From Drosophila persimilis (Eukaryota > Arthropoda > Insecta > Diptera > Drosophilidae), in contig NW_020825321.1 in the NCBI RefSeq assembly GCF_003286085.1, positions 1,798,001 to 1,862,000 of the forward strand: 64,000 bases of DNA, written 5' to 3'. The translations under genes were made by a program, and so were the position numbers. Below, piece by piece: positions 43,101 to 56,001 of this stretch. How positions within the stretch are numbered: the first letter of the stretch is position 1; each line of letters begins with the position of its first letter. The notes under the pieces were generated by a model. The model ran no database searches and was not told the origin of the DNA. It worked only from the letters and a program-made list of their open reading frames with translations.

Positions 43101-44101
43101 TTCGGCCGTCCTGACTCATCATTCGACCCGAATGATTGAGACCACATCTTCATATACTCTGCCACCGTATTGGTCTTCAAAGGCCCTTCACCATCACCCA
43201 CTTTCTCAACAATGTACCGTCCATGTCTTAGTTTACGCGTCACAATATAAGGACCCAAGAATCTTCCCTTTAGTTTCAATCCGGCTCCAAATTGGGTACG
43301 CTTAAAAGCTACCATATCATTAACTTTGTACTCTTTTTCTGGTTTCCGGGACTTGTTGAAGGACTTGCAATTTTCATGTTGTATCTGCAATATGTCATCT
43401 TTGGCTATCTGGCGAATTTCTTCTTTCTCCTGCTGCAGCTCTAAAATATACTCTCCCTCTACAAGCTTTTCTAAGTCACTGTCATACTTTGTCCTCATTT
43501 TTATGACTGTCAAAATCATAAATGGGGATATCTTGGTACTTCTCGGAAGAGTGGAGTTTATAAACAATTGTACCCTACCAACATGCGTGTACCAGGCTTT
43601 CGGATCTTCTGCGCAAAGGTTTGTTAACACAGTAGTAAGGACCTTATTAATTCGTTCTACCTGTCCATTACCACGCGGCACTCCTGTCGCTATCAGCAAA
43701 TGTTGGATATCCTGTTCGTTACAATATTCCTCGAAAACATTAGCAGTAAATGCAGTGCCTCTATCTGTGATCACACGCTTCGGGTTTCCGAAAACTTCGC
43801 CCTGTCTCTGCAACCTATCAACCACATCATCAGCGCCTGTACTCTTTGTTGGATAAAGCCAGACAAATTTAGAAAAAGCGTCGACAAGCACTAGGACGTG
43901 GTTATACTGTTTCTTAGTCAACTCCATCGGTCCAATATGGTCAATATGATACATTTGCAAAGGCTCATCAGATTTTTCAATTACATTCAAATACCCCTCT
44001 TTCTTTCCAAATTTTGCGTCGATCACAATGCACTCCACACACGACTTAACAATCCTATCCACTTTCCCTAACAAATCTGGAATAAAGTATTCGCGCTGCA
44101 C
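43079..44101 (-). CDS. Gypsy-B integrase (unit 3)
   Basis: 340 codons with the KVND version; catalytic residues retained; QMYHIDH variant. Confidence 0.85.
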   Translation of the reverse strand: MQREYFIPDLLGKVDRIVKSCVECIVIDAKFGKKEGYLNVIEKSDEPLQMYHIDHIGPMELTKKQYNHVLVLVDAFSKFVWLYPTKSTGADDVVDRLQRQGEVFGNPKRVITDRGTAFTANVFEEYCNEQDIQHLLIATGVPRGNGQVERINKVLTTVLTNLCAEDPKAWYTHVGRVQLFINSTLPRSTKISPFMILTVIKMRTKYDSDLEKLVEGEYILELQQEKEEIRQIAKDDILQIQHENCKSFNKSRKPEKEYKVNDMVAFKRTQFGAGLKLKGRFLGPYIVTRKLRHGRYIVEKVGDGEGPLKTNTVAEYMKMWSQSFGSNDESGRPNVGLAAL

Positions 44102-44757
44102 TAAATCGATAGTTCTTTTGACATTTCGCTTTCCATCCCAGATGGTATTACGATCAACTCTTTAACTGGATCCTTGTGCAAAATGTCATACTTCAAATGA
44201 AAGTCGTCATAAGAACCCGACTCTAGCACCTTACAAATTGCTGATATCCAAATATCCTGACGTTGAGCCTGCTTTATTCGATGTCTCAGTGAATCTCCCA
44301 ACAACAAACAATGCACTCTACTCAATGCATCGACGTGTTTCATCTTGGTCCCTGAACGATGCTCAATTTCATAATCGAAGTCTTGAAGAAATATGGCCCA
44401 ACGAGATAACTTAACTGGAACATCTTGTTTCCTCATCGTTAAGGCAAAAGCATTACAGTCAGTAATAATTTGTATCTTTCTTCCAAGGAAATACACTCTC
44501 CACTTCTTTAGAGCCTGCACTATAGCGAGTACTTCAAGCTCGTATGAAGGATTCTTTTCTTCAGCTGGGGTTGTCTTACGACTCATATATTCTACCGGGT
44601 GGAAACATTGCTCCTCTGAGTCCATTTGCAAAAGTATGGCTCCATACCCATACATACTTGCATCGCAGTGAACTTCAGTTTTTCCCTTCTGATTAAACAA
44701 CTTTAAAACAGGAGAACAGGATAAATAACCTTTCAACTGATTGAATGATGCCAACTA
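44101..44757 (-). CDS. Gypsy-B RNase H (unit 3)
   Basis: 217 codons, open. Variants: EEKNPSYE and YFLGRK (shared with unit 5), SEEQC and LLGDSL (private). Confidence 0.86.
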
Positions 44758-46088
44758 TTCTTCACCCAGGGAGTTAGTCATCCCAAATTGTACATAATTA
44801 AATTCATACTGTCCACTCTTTGTGACAAAAGAGGTATATTTACGAGAATCCTCACGTACTGGCACGTGAAAAAACCCATTAGGCAAATTCAACGTAGTGA
44901 AAAGACGTCCTTCCTGAAGCTTGAGTAAAACATCGTCGATTAACGCCATTGGAAAATTGTCACGAATTATCTTTTCATTAAGTTTTGTATAATCACAACA
45001 AAGTCTTTTTGAGCCATCCTTCTTGGCGACAAGCACTACAGGGGACGAGTATTCAGAAACACTATGGCGAATTATTCCTTCCTTTGACCAATCCCTGACC
45101 TGCTTATCGACTTTTTCATTGTCCACGTAAGGTAGGCGTCTAGGTCTTTGACGGACCGGTACTTCATCTGACAATATTATCTTCATTTCAACAGGGCTGT
45201 TTTCTTGTTTTACGGGCTTATAATTTTCTACCAATCCAGCTATTATTGACCTCACCTCACGGTTCAAATGCGACAGGTCTATTCCTCGTGAGAACTCTTC
45301 AATAATATTGCTCGACAGTATCTGATGGACCGTCTTTTCCAATTCATCAATTGCGCTCCCTGAATCCGGAGGCCTGCTCACTTGAGTATCACTATGTTGA
45401 ATGAACTCTAGATTTCGGCTTCCTTTAGTGAAACTACTGGTAACATAATCCTTTTCCAGTGGAACTTCAACCTCCCCTTGACGGATGTCATTTATTGAAT
45501 GAAAGAAAACTCCTTTCTTCCCTATGCTTGCACTAACAAAATCAAGAGCATCACTTCCAATTACACCTTCGTACAGGGTATCATCGTCACGGACTACATG
45601 AAAACACATTTCCAAAGGAACGTCATCCAACTTAGTAACAACGTTAAATGAACCCAACGTATAGATTTTCTTGTCTCCTATTCCTATCAATTCTTTTATA
45701 TCGTTTTTCAACGCAACTGGGAAAATCTTTCTGTAGACTTTCTCGCTCATGGTACAAATATCGCTGCCAGAATCAAACAATGCAGTGATATCTTCATTAC
45801 CAATTTCGACATACTTAAAAGCCCGATTAAAACTGGTCTGAGAAAATTGCTGGACATTTGAAATTTTCTTCTCTGTTGCCATTCGTGAACCTTTTGCCTC
45901 GCATTGATTTGCCTTGTGACCTAGTTGATTGCAATTAAAACATTTGACGGCACTTTCCTTGCAATACTTTGCAATATGATTACTACCTCCACATTTGAAA
46001 CAACGCCTTTCATCCTTGAATTTTACCGAACTATTCTCAAACTTTGGTTTTGCCCTTAGCGTACTTCCTTGATTCGCACTGATCTTTT
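44755..46088 (-). CDS. Gypsy-B gag knuckle, protease and truncated RT (unit 3)
   Basis: 375-codon frame from 45882 with the KPVKQ version, ending at the same TAG after NSLGEE. Confidence 0.85.
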
Positions 46089-46166
46089 AATTTAAAATGC
46101 GTACGTATAAATATGTAAGATAAATACATACATATGTATGTATGTTCCGTATGTATGGATCGTTAT

Positions 46167-47150
46167 TATACCCGATACTCAAAATGAGTATTGGGGTATA
46201 TTAGATTTGTGGTAAAAGTGGATGTGTGTAACGTCCAGAAGGAATCGTTTCCGACCCCATAAAGTATATATATTCTTGATCAGCATCAATAGACGAGTCG
46301 ATTGAGCCATGTCTGTCTATCCGTCTGTCCGTCTGTCCGTCCGTCCGTCTGGCCGTCCCCTTCAGCGCCTATTGCTCAAAGACTATAAGAGCTAGAGCAA
46401 CGATGTTTTGGATCCAGACTTCTATGATATGTCACTGCTACAAGTATATTTCAAAGCTTTCCCCCGCCCACTTCCGCCCCCACAAAGGGCGAAAATCGTA
46501 TAATTATTATAGCCAGAATCAAGAAAAAAATTTAATTCTTTCTCGCTCTGTCTCTCTCTAACACACATGTTTCATGGTCGGTTTTGCCAATTGCAAAATA
46601 TGAGTTCAAGGATCTCAGAACCCATAAGAGCTAGAGCAACCAAATTTGGTATCCTCACTCCTGTGATATCGGACCTTGACCGTTTTTTGCCAAAATTTCG
46701 CCATACCCCCCTCCGCCACCGCAAAGGACGAAAATCTAGGGCATCCACAAACCTCAGAGACTATTAACGCTAGAGTAACCAAATTTGGTATCCGCACTCC
46801 AGTTAGATTTCACTGAAAAACGTATATCTCAAAATTTCGCCCCTTCCGCCCCTTTGTGCCCCTTTCGCCCCCACAAAGGACGAAAATCTGTTGCATCCAC
46901 AATATTGCAGATTCGAGAAAACTAAAAACGCAGAATCATAGATAACGACCATATATATCAGATTGCTGAATCTGGATTAGATCAGATAATTTTTATAGCC
47001 AAAAGGAACAAATAACACACTCTGACTGATATTCCGTCTCTCGTGTCGTTTAATATTAGCGGCGTCTGCCGGAGGAAAGCCATACTGACTTAGTATCGGG
47101 TATAACTGTAGAGTTGCGGTGTCCGCAGCAACTCACAACGTTCCCCCTCA
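46167..47150 (+). mobile_element. Helentron copy (unit 4)
   Basis: 984 bp, as in unit 2. Confidence 0.88.
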
Positions 47151-47762
47151 TTTTGTTGGTAGTATAATTAGTTTAATAAGGAGGCGCAGTGATTTGTTAT
47201 TTTATTTCCTTATAAAACCGACAAACTATGGAACGTTGAGCATGCACGGAATAAACAACAAAAATAATTGCAAGAATATGCCTTTATGTTTGTTGCCAGC
47301 CGCTTGGATTGCGTTGCGATGTGTACATACATGTATGTATGTATGTTAGCAACAAAAGCTCAGCTGGTAGCTGGGAGAGGTATATTATTTACACTGGATC
47401 GGAAGCTGAACGCAGGAGCTAGCTCGGATCAAATTAAACCTTTGGAGAAGTAAGAGGCCACAACCGTTGGCAGAACGAAGTATGGTTTAATTTGGAGCTA
47501 GAGCGAGAAATAAATACATATGTATATACATATGTATGTACATATGACACTGCACTGTTAGGCACAATCGAAGAGTACTTATCTTGAACCTGGAGCGATC
47601 CGCCGATGCTGGCTGGGGTGAGCTTCTCCTTATGGGAAAGGCAAAGATCCGGCTCGAAGGACCAATGTTTGTAGTGGGGCGGATCGAAGCTCAACTCTCC
47701 CACAACGCAATTGATGTAGCCGTCATAAGAAATGAAAACCGTTGTGTTTCGTGGTATATATA

Positions 47763-48023
47763 TGTAGGGATCCTTGGTGAGCTCCCTACAAGTGAGTAAG
47801 AATCCGCTCCAGAAACTCCATCAAATATAAGCCACACGTCGTTGTATTGTCTTTATTTTAATAAATGGTTACAATAAGTTTATTTTTCTTAACACGTTCT
47901 TCTCTGCACGTCTACTCGCTCCCGCAGTCGAACTCTTACTTAGCTATCGATATATCTTCTTCTCATACCCTTGACTATGCCTAGCGATAGATCGATACTC
48001 ATTAAAGGGCTGCCAACCCTACA
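47763..48023 (-). repeat. Gypsy-B 3' LTR (unit 4)
   Basis: 261 bp. Confidence 0.82.
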
Positions 48024-49021
48024 TTCGGCCGTCCTGACTCATCATTCGACCCGAATGATTGAGACCACATCTTCATATACTCTGCCACCGTATTGGTCTT
48101 CAAAGGCCCTTCACCATCACCCACTTTCTCAACAATGTACCGTCCATGTCTTAGTTTACGCGTCACAATATAAGGACCCAAGAATCTTCCCTTTAGTTTC
48201 AATCCGGCTCCAAATTGGGTACGCTTAAAAGCTACCATATCAACTTTGTACTCTTTTTCTGGTTTCCGGGACTTGTTGAAGGACTTGCAATTTTCATTTT
48301 GTATCTGCAATATGTCATCTTTGGCTATCTGGCGAATTTCTTCTTTCTCCTGCTGCAGCTCTAAAATATACTCTCCCTCTACAAGCTTTTCTAAGTCACT
48401 GTCATACTTTGTCCTCATTTTTATGACTGTCAAAATCATAAATGGGGATATCTTGGTACTTCTCGGAAGAGTGGAGTTTATAAACAATTGTACCCTACCA
48501 ACATGCGTGTACCAGGCTTTCGGATCTTCTGCGCAAAGGTTTGTTAACACAGTAGTAAGGACCTTATTAATTCGTTCTACCTGTCCATTACCACGCGGCA
48601 CTCCTGTCGCTATCAGCAAATGTTGGATATCCTGTTCGTTACAATATTCCTCGAAAACATTAGCAGTAAATGCAGTGCCTCTATCTGTGATCACGCGCTT
48701 CGGGTTTCCAAAAACTTCGCCCTGTCTCTGCAACCTATCAACCACATCATCAGCGCCTGTACTCTTTGTTGGATAAAGCCAGACAAATTTAGAAAAAGCG
48801 TCGACAAGCACTAGGACGTGGTTATACTGTTTCTTAGTCAACTCCATCGGTCCAATATGGTCAATATGATACGTTTGCAAAGGCTCATCAGATTTTTCAA
48901 TTACATTCAAATACCCCTCTTTCTTTCCAAATTTTGCGTCGATCACAATGCACTCCACACACGACTTAACAATCCTATCCACTTTCCCTAACAAATCTGG
49001 AATAAAGTATTCGCGCTGCAC
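48002..49021 (-). CDS. Gypsy-B integrase (unit 4)
   Basis: 339 codons with the type-A 3-bp deletion. QTYHIDH and TGADD agree with units 1 and 6 rather than with unit 2, suggesting local conversion. Confidence 0.85.
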   Translation of the reverse strand: MQREYFIPDLLGKVDRIVKSCVECIVIDAKFGKKEGYLNVIEKSDEPLQTYHIDHIGPMELTKKQYNHVLVLVDAFSKFVWLYPTKSTGADDVVDRLQRQGEVFGNPKRVITDRGTAFTANVFEEYCNEQDIQHLLIATGVPRGNGQVERINKVLTTVLTNLCAEDPKAWYTHVGRVQLFINSTLPRSTKISPFMILTVIKMRTKYDSDLEKLVEGEYILELQQEKEEIRQIAKDDILQIQNENCKSFNKSRKPEKEYKVDMVAFKRTQFGAGLKLKGRFLGPYIVTRKLRHGRYIVEKVGDGEGPLKTNTVAEYMKMWSQSFGSNDESGRPNVGLAAL

Positions 49022-49677
49022 TAAATCGATAGTTCTTTTGACATTTCGCTTTCCATCCCAGATGGTATTATGATCAACTCTTTAACTGGATCCTTGTGCA
49101 AAATGTCATACTTCAAATGAAAGTCGTCATAAGAACCCGACTCTAGCACCTTACAAATTGCTGATATCCAAATATCCTGACGTTGAGCCTGCTTTATTCG
49201 ATGTCTCAGTGAATCTTCCAACAACAAACAATGCACTCTACTCAATGCATCGACGTGTTTCATCTTGGTCCCTGAACGATGCTCAATTTCATAATCGAAG
49301 TCTTGAAGAAATATGGCCCAACGAGATAACTTAACTGGAATATCTTGTTTCCTCATCGTTAAGGCAAAAGCATTACAGTCAGTAATAATTTGTATCTTTC
49401 TTCCAAGCAAATACACTCTTCACTTCTTTAGAGCGTGCACTATAGCGAGTACTTCAAGCTCGTATGAAGGATACTTTTCTTCAGCTGGGGTTGTCTTACG
49501 ACTCATATATTCTACCGGGTGGAAACATTGATCCTCTGAGTCCATTTGCAAAAGTATGGCTCCATACCCATACATACTTGCATCGCAGTGAACTTCAGTT
49601 TTTCCCTTCTGATTAAACAACTTTAAAACAGGAGAACAGGATAAATAACCTTTCAACTGATTGAATGATGCCAACTA
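49021..49677 (-). pseudogene. Gypsy-B RNase H (unit 4), nonsense mutated
   Basis: Same Trp-to-TGA change as unit 2 (49417-49419), plus a private Gln-to-His in IVHALKK. Confidence 0.86.
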
Positions 49678-51008
49678 TTCTTCACCCAGGGAGTTAGTCA
49701 TCCCAAATTGTACATAATTAAATTCATACTGTCCACTCTTTGTGACAAAAGAGGTATATTTACGAGAATCCTCACGTACTGGCACGTGAAAAAACCCATT
49801 AGGCAAATTCAACGTAGTGAAAAGACGTCCTTCCTGAAGCTTGAGTAAAACATCGTCGATTAACGCCATTGGAAAATTGTCACGAATTATCTTTTCATTA
49901 AGTTTTGTATAATCACAACAAAGTCTTTTTGAGCCATCCTTCTTGGCGACAAGCACTACAGGGGACGAGTATTCAGAAACACTATGGCGAATTATTCCTT
50001 CCTTTGACCAATCCCTGACCTGCTTATCGACTTTTTCATTGTCCACGTAAGGTAGGCGTCTAGGTCTTTGACGGACCGGTACTTCATCTGACAATATTAT
50101 CTTCATTTCAACAGGGCTGTTTTCTTGTTTTACGGTCTTATAATTTTCTACCAATCCAGCTATTATTGACCTCACCTCACGGTTCAAATGCGACAGGTCT
50201 ATTCCTCGTGAGAACTCTTCAATAATATTGCTCGACAGTATCTGATGGACCGTCTTTTCCAATTCATCAATTGCGCTCCCTGAATCCGGAGGCCTGCTCA
50301 CTTGAGTATCACTATGTTGAATGAACTCTAGATTTCGGCTTCCTTTAGTGAAACTACTGGTAACATAATCCTTTTCCAGTGGAACTTCAACCTCCCCTTG
50401 ACGGATGTCATTTATTGAATGAAAGAAAACTCCTTTCTTCCCTATGCTTGCACTAACAAAATCAAGAGCATCACTTCCAATTACACCTTCGTACAGGGTA
50501 TCATCGTCACGGACTACATGAAAACACATTTCCAAAGGAACGTCATCCAACTTAGTAACAACGTTAAATGAACCCAACGTATAGATTTTCTTGTCTCCTA
50601 TTCCTATCAATTCTTTTATATCGTTTTTCAACGCAACTGGGAAAATCTTTCTGTAGACTTTCTCGCTCATGGTACAAATATCGCTGCCAGAATCAAACAA
50701 TGCAGTGATATCTTCATTACCAATTTCGACATACTTAAAAGCCCGATTAAAACTGGTCTGAGAAAATTGCTGGACATTTGAAATTTTCTTCTCTGTTGCC
50801 ATTCGTGAACCTTTTGCCTCGCATTGATTTGCCTTGTGACCTAGTTGATTGCAATTAAAACATTTGACGGCACTTTCCTTGCAATACTTTGCAATATGAT
50901 TACTACCTCCACATTTGAAACAACGCCTTTCATCCTTGAATTTTACCGAACTATTCTCAAACTTTGGTTTTGCCCTTAGCGTACTTCCTTGATTCGCACT
51001 GATCTTTT
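49675..51008 (-). CDS. Gypsy-B gag knuckle, protease and truncated RT (unit 4)
   Basis: 375-codon frame from 50802 with the KTVKQ version. Confidence 0.85.
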
Positions 51009-51086
51009 AATTTAAAATGCGTACGTATAAATATGTAAGATAAATACATACATATGTATGTATGTTCCGTATGTATGGATCGTTAT

Positions 51087-52062
51087 TATACCCGATACTC
51101 AAAATGAGTATTGGGGTATATTAGATTTGTGGTAAAAGTGGATGTGTGTAACGTCCAGAAGGAATCGTTTCCGACCCCATAAAGTATATATATTCTTGAT
51201 CAGCATCAATAGACGAGTCGATTGAGCCATGTCTGTCTATCCGTCTGTCCGTCCGTCCGTCTGGCCGTCCCCTTCAGCGCCTAGTGCTCAAAGACTATAA
51301 GAGCTAGAGCAACGATGTTTTGGATCCAGACTTCTATGATATGTCACTGCTACAAGTATATTTCAAAGCTTTCCCCCGCCCACTTCCGCCCCCACAAAGG
51401 GCGAAAATCGTATAATTATTATAGCCAGAATCAAGAAAAAAATTTAATTCTTTCTCGCTCTGTCTCTCTCTAACACACATGTTTCATGGTCGGTTTTGCC
51501 AATTGCAAAATATGAGTTCAAGGATCTCAGAACCCATAAGAGCTAGAGCAACCAAATTTGATATCCTCACTCCTGTGATATCGGACTTTGACCGTTTTTT
51601 GTCAAAATTTCGCCATACCCCCCTCCGCCCCCGCAAAGGACGAAAATCTAGGGCATCCACAAACCTCAGAGACTATTAACGCTAGAGTAACCAAATTTGG
51701 TATCCGCACTCCAGTTAGATTTCACTGAAAAACGTATATCTCAAAATTTCGCCCCTTCCGCCCCTTTGTGCCCCTTTCGCCCCCACAAAGGACGAAAATC
51801 TGTTGCATCCACAATATTGCAGATTCGAGAAAACTAAAAACGCAGAATCATAGATAACGACCATATATATCAGATTGCTGAATCTGGATTAGATCAGATA
51901 ATTTTTATAGCCAAAAGGAACAAATAACACACTCTGACTGATATTCCGTCTCTCGTGTCGTTTAATATTAGCGGCGTCTGCCGGAGGAAAGCCATACTGA
52001 CTTAGTATCGGGTATAACTGTAGAGTTGCGGTGTCCGCAGCAACTCACAACGTTCCCCCTCA
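51087..52062 (+). mobile_element. Helentron copy (unit 5)
   Basis: 976 bp, with the type-B 8-bp deletion. Confidence 0.88.
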
Positions 52063-52674
52063 TTTTGTTGGTAGTATAATTAGTTTAATAAGGAGGCGCA
52101 GTGATTTGTTATTTTATTTCCTTATAAAACCGACAAACTATGGAACGTTGAGCATGCACGGAATAAACAACAAAAATAATTGCAAGAATATGCCTTTATG
52201 TTTGTTGCCAGCCGCTTGGATTGCGTTGCGATGTGTACATACATGTATGTATGTATGTTAGCAACAAAAGCTCAGCTGGTAGCTGGGAGAGGTATATTAT
52301 TTACACTGGATCGGAAGCTGAACGCAGGAGCTAGCTCGGATCAAATTAAACCTTTGGAGAAGTAAGAGGCCACAACCGTTGGCAGAACGAAGTATGGTTT
52401 AATTTGGAGCTAGAGCGAGAAATAAATACATATGTATATACATATGTATGTACATATGACACTGCACTGTTAGGCACAATCGAAGAGTACTTATCTTGAA
52501 CCTGGAGCGATCCGACGATGCTGGCTGGGGTGAGCTTCTCCTTATGGGAAAGGCGAAGATCCGGCTCGAAGGACCAATGTTTGTAGTGGGGCGGATCGAA
52601 GCTCAGCTCTCCCACAACGCAATTGATGTAGCCGTCATAAGAAATGAAAACCGTTGTGTTTCGTGGTATATATA

Positions 52675-52935
52675 TGTAGGGATCCTTGGTGAGCTCCCTA
52701 CAAGTGAGTAAGAATCCGCTCCAGAAACTCCATCAAATATAAGCCACACGTCGTTGTATTGTCTTTATTTTAATAAATGGTTACAATAAGTTTATTTTTC
52801 TTAACACGTTCTTCTCTGCACGTCTACTCGCTCCCGCAGTCGAACTCTTACTTAGCTATCGATATATCTTCTTCTCATACCCTTGACTATGCCTAGCGAT
52901 AGATCGATACTCATTAAAGGGCTGCCAACCCTACA
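52675..52935 (-). repeat. Gypsy-B 3' LTR (unit 5)
   Basis: 261 bp. Confidence 0.82.
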
Positions 52936-53936
52936 TTCGGCCGTCCTGACTCATCATTCGACCCGAATGATTGAGACCACATCTTCATATACTCTGCCAC
53001 CGTATTGGTCTTCAAAGGCCCTTCACCATCACCCACTTTCTCAACAATGTACCGTCCATGTCTTAGTTTACGCGTCACAATATAAGGACCCAAGAATCTT
53101 CCCTTTAGTTTCAATCCGGCTCCAAATTGGGTACGCTTAAAAGCTACCATATCATTAACTTTGTACTCTTTTTCTGGTTTCCGGGACTTGTTGAAGGACT
53201 TGCAATTTTCATGTTGTATCTGCAATATGTCATCTTTGGCTATCTGGCGAATTTCTTCTTTCTCCTGCTGCAGCTCTAAAATATACTCTCCCTCTACAAG
53301 CTTTTCTAAGTCACTGTCATACTTTGTCCTCATTTTTATGACTGTCAAAATCATAAATGGGGATATCTTGGTACTTCTCGGAAGAGTGGAGTTTATAAAC
53401 AATTGTACCCTACCAACATGCGTGTACCAGGCTTTCGGATCTTCTGCGCAAAGGTTTGTTAACACAGTAGTAAGGACCTTATTAATTCGTTCTACCTGTC
53501 CATTACCACGCGGCACTCCTGTCGCTATCAGCAAATGTTGGATATCCTGTTCGTTACAATATTCCTCGAAAACATTAGCAGTAAATGCAGTGCCTCTATC
53601 TGTGATCACACGCTTCGGGTTTCCGAAAACTTCGCCCTGTCTCTGCAACCTATCAACCACATCATCAGCGCCTGTACTCTTTGTTGGATAAAGCCAGACA
53701 AATTTAGAAAAAGCGTCGACAAGCACTAGGACGTGGTTATACTGTTTCTTAGTCAACTCCATCGGTCCAATATGGTCAATATGATACATTTGCAAAGGCT
53801 CATCAGATTTTTCAATTACATTCAAATACCCCTCTTTCTTTCCAAATTTTGCGTCGATCACAATGCACTCCACACACGACTTAACAATCCTATCCACTTT
53901 CCCTAACAAATCTGGAATAAAGTATTCGCGCTGCAC
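52914..53936 (-). CDS. Gypsy-B integrase (unit 5)
   Basis: 340 codons; identical in type to unit 3 (QMYHIDH, KVND). Confidence 0.85.
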   Translation of the reverse strand: MQREYFIPDLLGKVDRIVKSCVECIVIDAKFGKKEGYLNVIEKSDEPLQMYHIDHIGPMELTKKQYNHVLVLVDAFSKFVWLYPTKSTGADDVVDRLQRQGEVFGNPKRVITDRGTAFTANVFEEYCNEQDIQHLLIATGVPRGNGQVERINKVLTTVLTNLCAEDPKAWYTHVGRVQLFINSTLPRSTKISPFMILTVIKMRTKYDSDLEKLVEGEYILELQQEKEEIRQIAKDDILQIQHENCKSFNKSRKPEKEYKVNDMVAFKRTQFGAGLKLKGRFLGPYIVTRKLRHGRYIVEKVGDGEGPLKTNTVAEYMKMWSQSFGSNDESGRPNVGLAAL

Positions 53937-54592
53937 TAAATCGATAGTTCTTTTGACATTTCGCTTTCCATCCCAGATGGTATTACGATCAACTCTTTAA
54001 CTGGATCCTTGTGCAAAATGTCATACTTCAAATGAAAGTCGTCATAAGAACCCGACTCTAGCACCTTACAAATTGCTGATATCCAAATATCCTGACGTTG
54101 AGCCTGCTTTATTCGATGTCTCAGTGAATCTTCCAACAACAAACAATGCACTCTACTCAATGCATCGACGTGTTTCATCTTGGTCCCTGAACGATGCTCA
54201 ATTTCATAATCGAAGTCTTGAAGAAATATGGCCCAACGAGATAACTTAACTGGAACATCTTGTTTCCTCATCGTTAAGACAAAAGCATTACAGTCAGTAA
54301 TAATTTGTATCTTTCTTCCAAGGAAATACACTCTCCACTTCTTTAGAGCCTGCACTATAGCGAGTACTTCAAGCTCGTATGAAGGATTCTTTTCTTCAGC
54401 TGGGGTTGTCTTACGACTCATATATTCTACCGGGTGGAAACATTGATCCTCTGAGTCCATTTGCAAAAGTATGGCTCCATACCCATACATACTTGCATCG
54501 CAGTGAACTTCAGTTTTTCCCTTCTGATTAAACAACTTTAAAACAGGAGAACAGGATAAATAACCTTTCAACTGATTGAATGATGCCAACTA
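53936..54592 (-). CDS. Gypsy-B RNase H (unit 5)
   Basis: 217 codons, open. Shares EEKNPSYE and YFLGRK with unit 3; private Ala-to-Val in NAFVLTM. Confidence 0.86.
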
Positions 54593-55923
54593 TTCTTCAC
54601 CCAGGGAGTTAGTCATCCCAAATTGTACATAATTAAATTCATACTGTCCACTCTTTGTGACAAAAGAGGTATATTTACGAGAATCCTCACGTACTGGCAC
54701 GTGAAAAAACCCATTAGGCAAATTCAACGTAGTGAAAAGACGTCCTTCCTGAAGCTTGAGTAAAACATCGTCGATTAACGCCATTGGAAAATTGTCACGA
54801 ATTATCTTTTCATTAAGTTTTGTATAATCACAACAAAGTCTTTTTGAGCCATCCTTCTTGGCGACAAGCACTACAGGGGACGAGTATTCAGAAACACTAT
54901 GGCGAATTATTCCTTCCTTTGACCAATCCCTGACCTGCTTATCGACTTTTTCATTGTCCACGTAAGGTAGGCGTCTAGGTCTTTGACGGACCGGTACTTC
55001 ATCTGACAATATTATCTTCATTTCAACAGGGCTGTTTTCTTGTTTTACGGGCTTATAATTTTCTACCAATCCAGCTATTATTGACCTCACCTCACGGTTC
55101 AAATGCGACAGGTCTATTCCTCGTGAGAACTCTTCAATAATATTGCTCGACAGTATCTGATGGACCGTCTTTTCCAATTCATCAATTGCGCTCCCTGAAT
55201 CCGGAGGCCTGCTCACTTGAGTATCACTATGTTGAATGAACTCTAGATTTCGGCTTCCTTTAGTGAAACTACTGGTAACATAATCCTTTTCCAGTGGAAC
55301 TTCAACCTCCCCTTGACGGATGTCATTTATTGAATGAAAGAAAACTCCTTTCTTCCCTATGCTTGCACTAACAAAATCAAGAGCATCACTTCCAATTACA
55401 CCTTCGTACAGGGTATCATCGTCACGGACTACATGAAAACACATTTCCAAAGGAACGTCATCCAACTTAGTAACAACGTTAAATGAACCCAACGTATAGA
55501 TTTTCTTGTCTCCTATTCCTATCAATTCTTTTATATCGTTTTTCAACGCAACTGGGAAAATCTTTCTGTAGACTTTCTCGCTCATGGTACAAATATCGCT
55601 GCCAGAATCAAACAATGCAGTGATATCTTCATTACCAATTTCGACATACTTAAAAGCCCGATTAAAACTGGTCTGAGAAAATTGCTGGACATTTGAAATT
55701 TTCTTCTCTGTTGCCATTCGTGAACCTTTTGCCTCGCATTGATTTGCCTTGTGACCTAGTTGATTGCAATTAAAACATTTGACGGCACTTTCCTTGCAAT
55801 ACTTTGCAATATGATTACTACCTCCACATTTGAAACAACGCCTTTCATCCTTGAATTTTACCGAACTATTCTCAAACTTTGGTTTTGCCCTTAGCGTACT
55901 TCCTTGATTCGCACTGATCTTTT
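54590..55923 (-). CDS. Gypsy-B gag knuckle, protease and truncated RT (unit 5)
   Basis: 375-codon frame from 55717, KPVKQ version. Confidence 0.85.
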
Positions 55924-56001
55924 AATTTAAAATGCGTACGTATAAATATGTAAGATAAATACATACATATGTATGTATGTTCCGTATGTATGGATCGTTA
56001 T

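Larger units (their letters stand above)
41174..46088. repeat. Array unit 3 (4915 bp, type B)
   Basis: Type-B marks: an 8-bp deletion in the Helentron microsatellite (near 41410-41425), Gly-to-Asp-type change at ATTTGATATCC (near 41725), and no integrase 3-bp deletion. Shares these with unit 5. Private RNase H changes include SEEQC and LLLGDSL. Confidence 0.93.
46089..51008. repeat. Array unit 4 (4920 bp, type A)
   Basis: Carries all type-A marks of unit 2 (3-bp integrase deletion, RNase H TGA, KTVKQ, CCTATTGCTC), with a few private bases, for example GGCAAAGATCC in the BEL leader near 47640. Confidence 0.93.
51009..55923. repeat. Array unit 5 (4915 bp, type B)
   Basis: Carries all type-B marks of unit 3. 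Private bases include CCGACGATG in the BEL leader near 52515 and AAGACAAAAG in RNase H near 54280. Confidence 0.93.
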
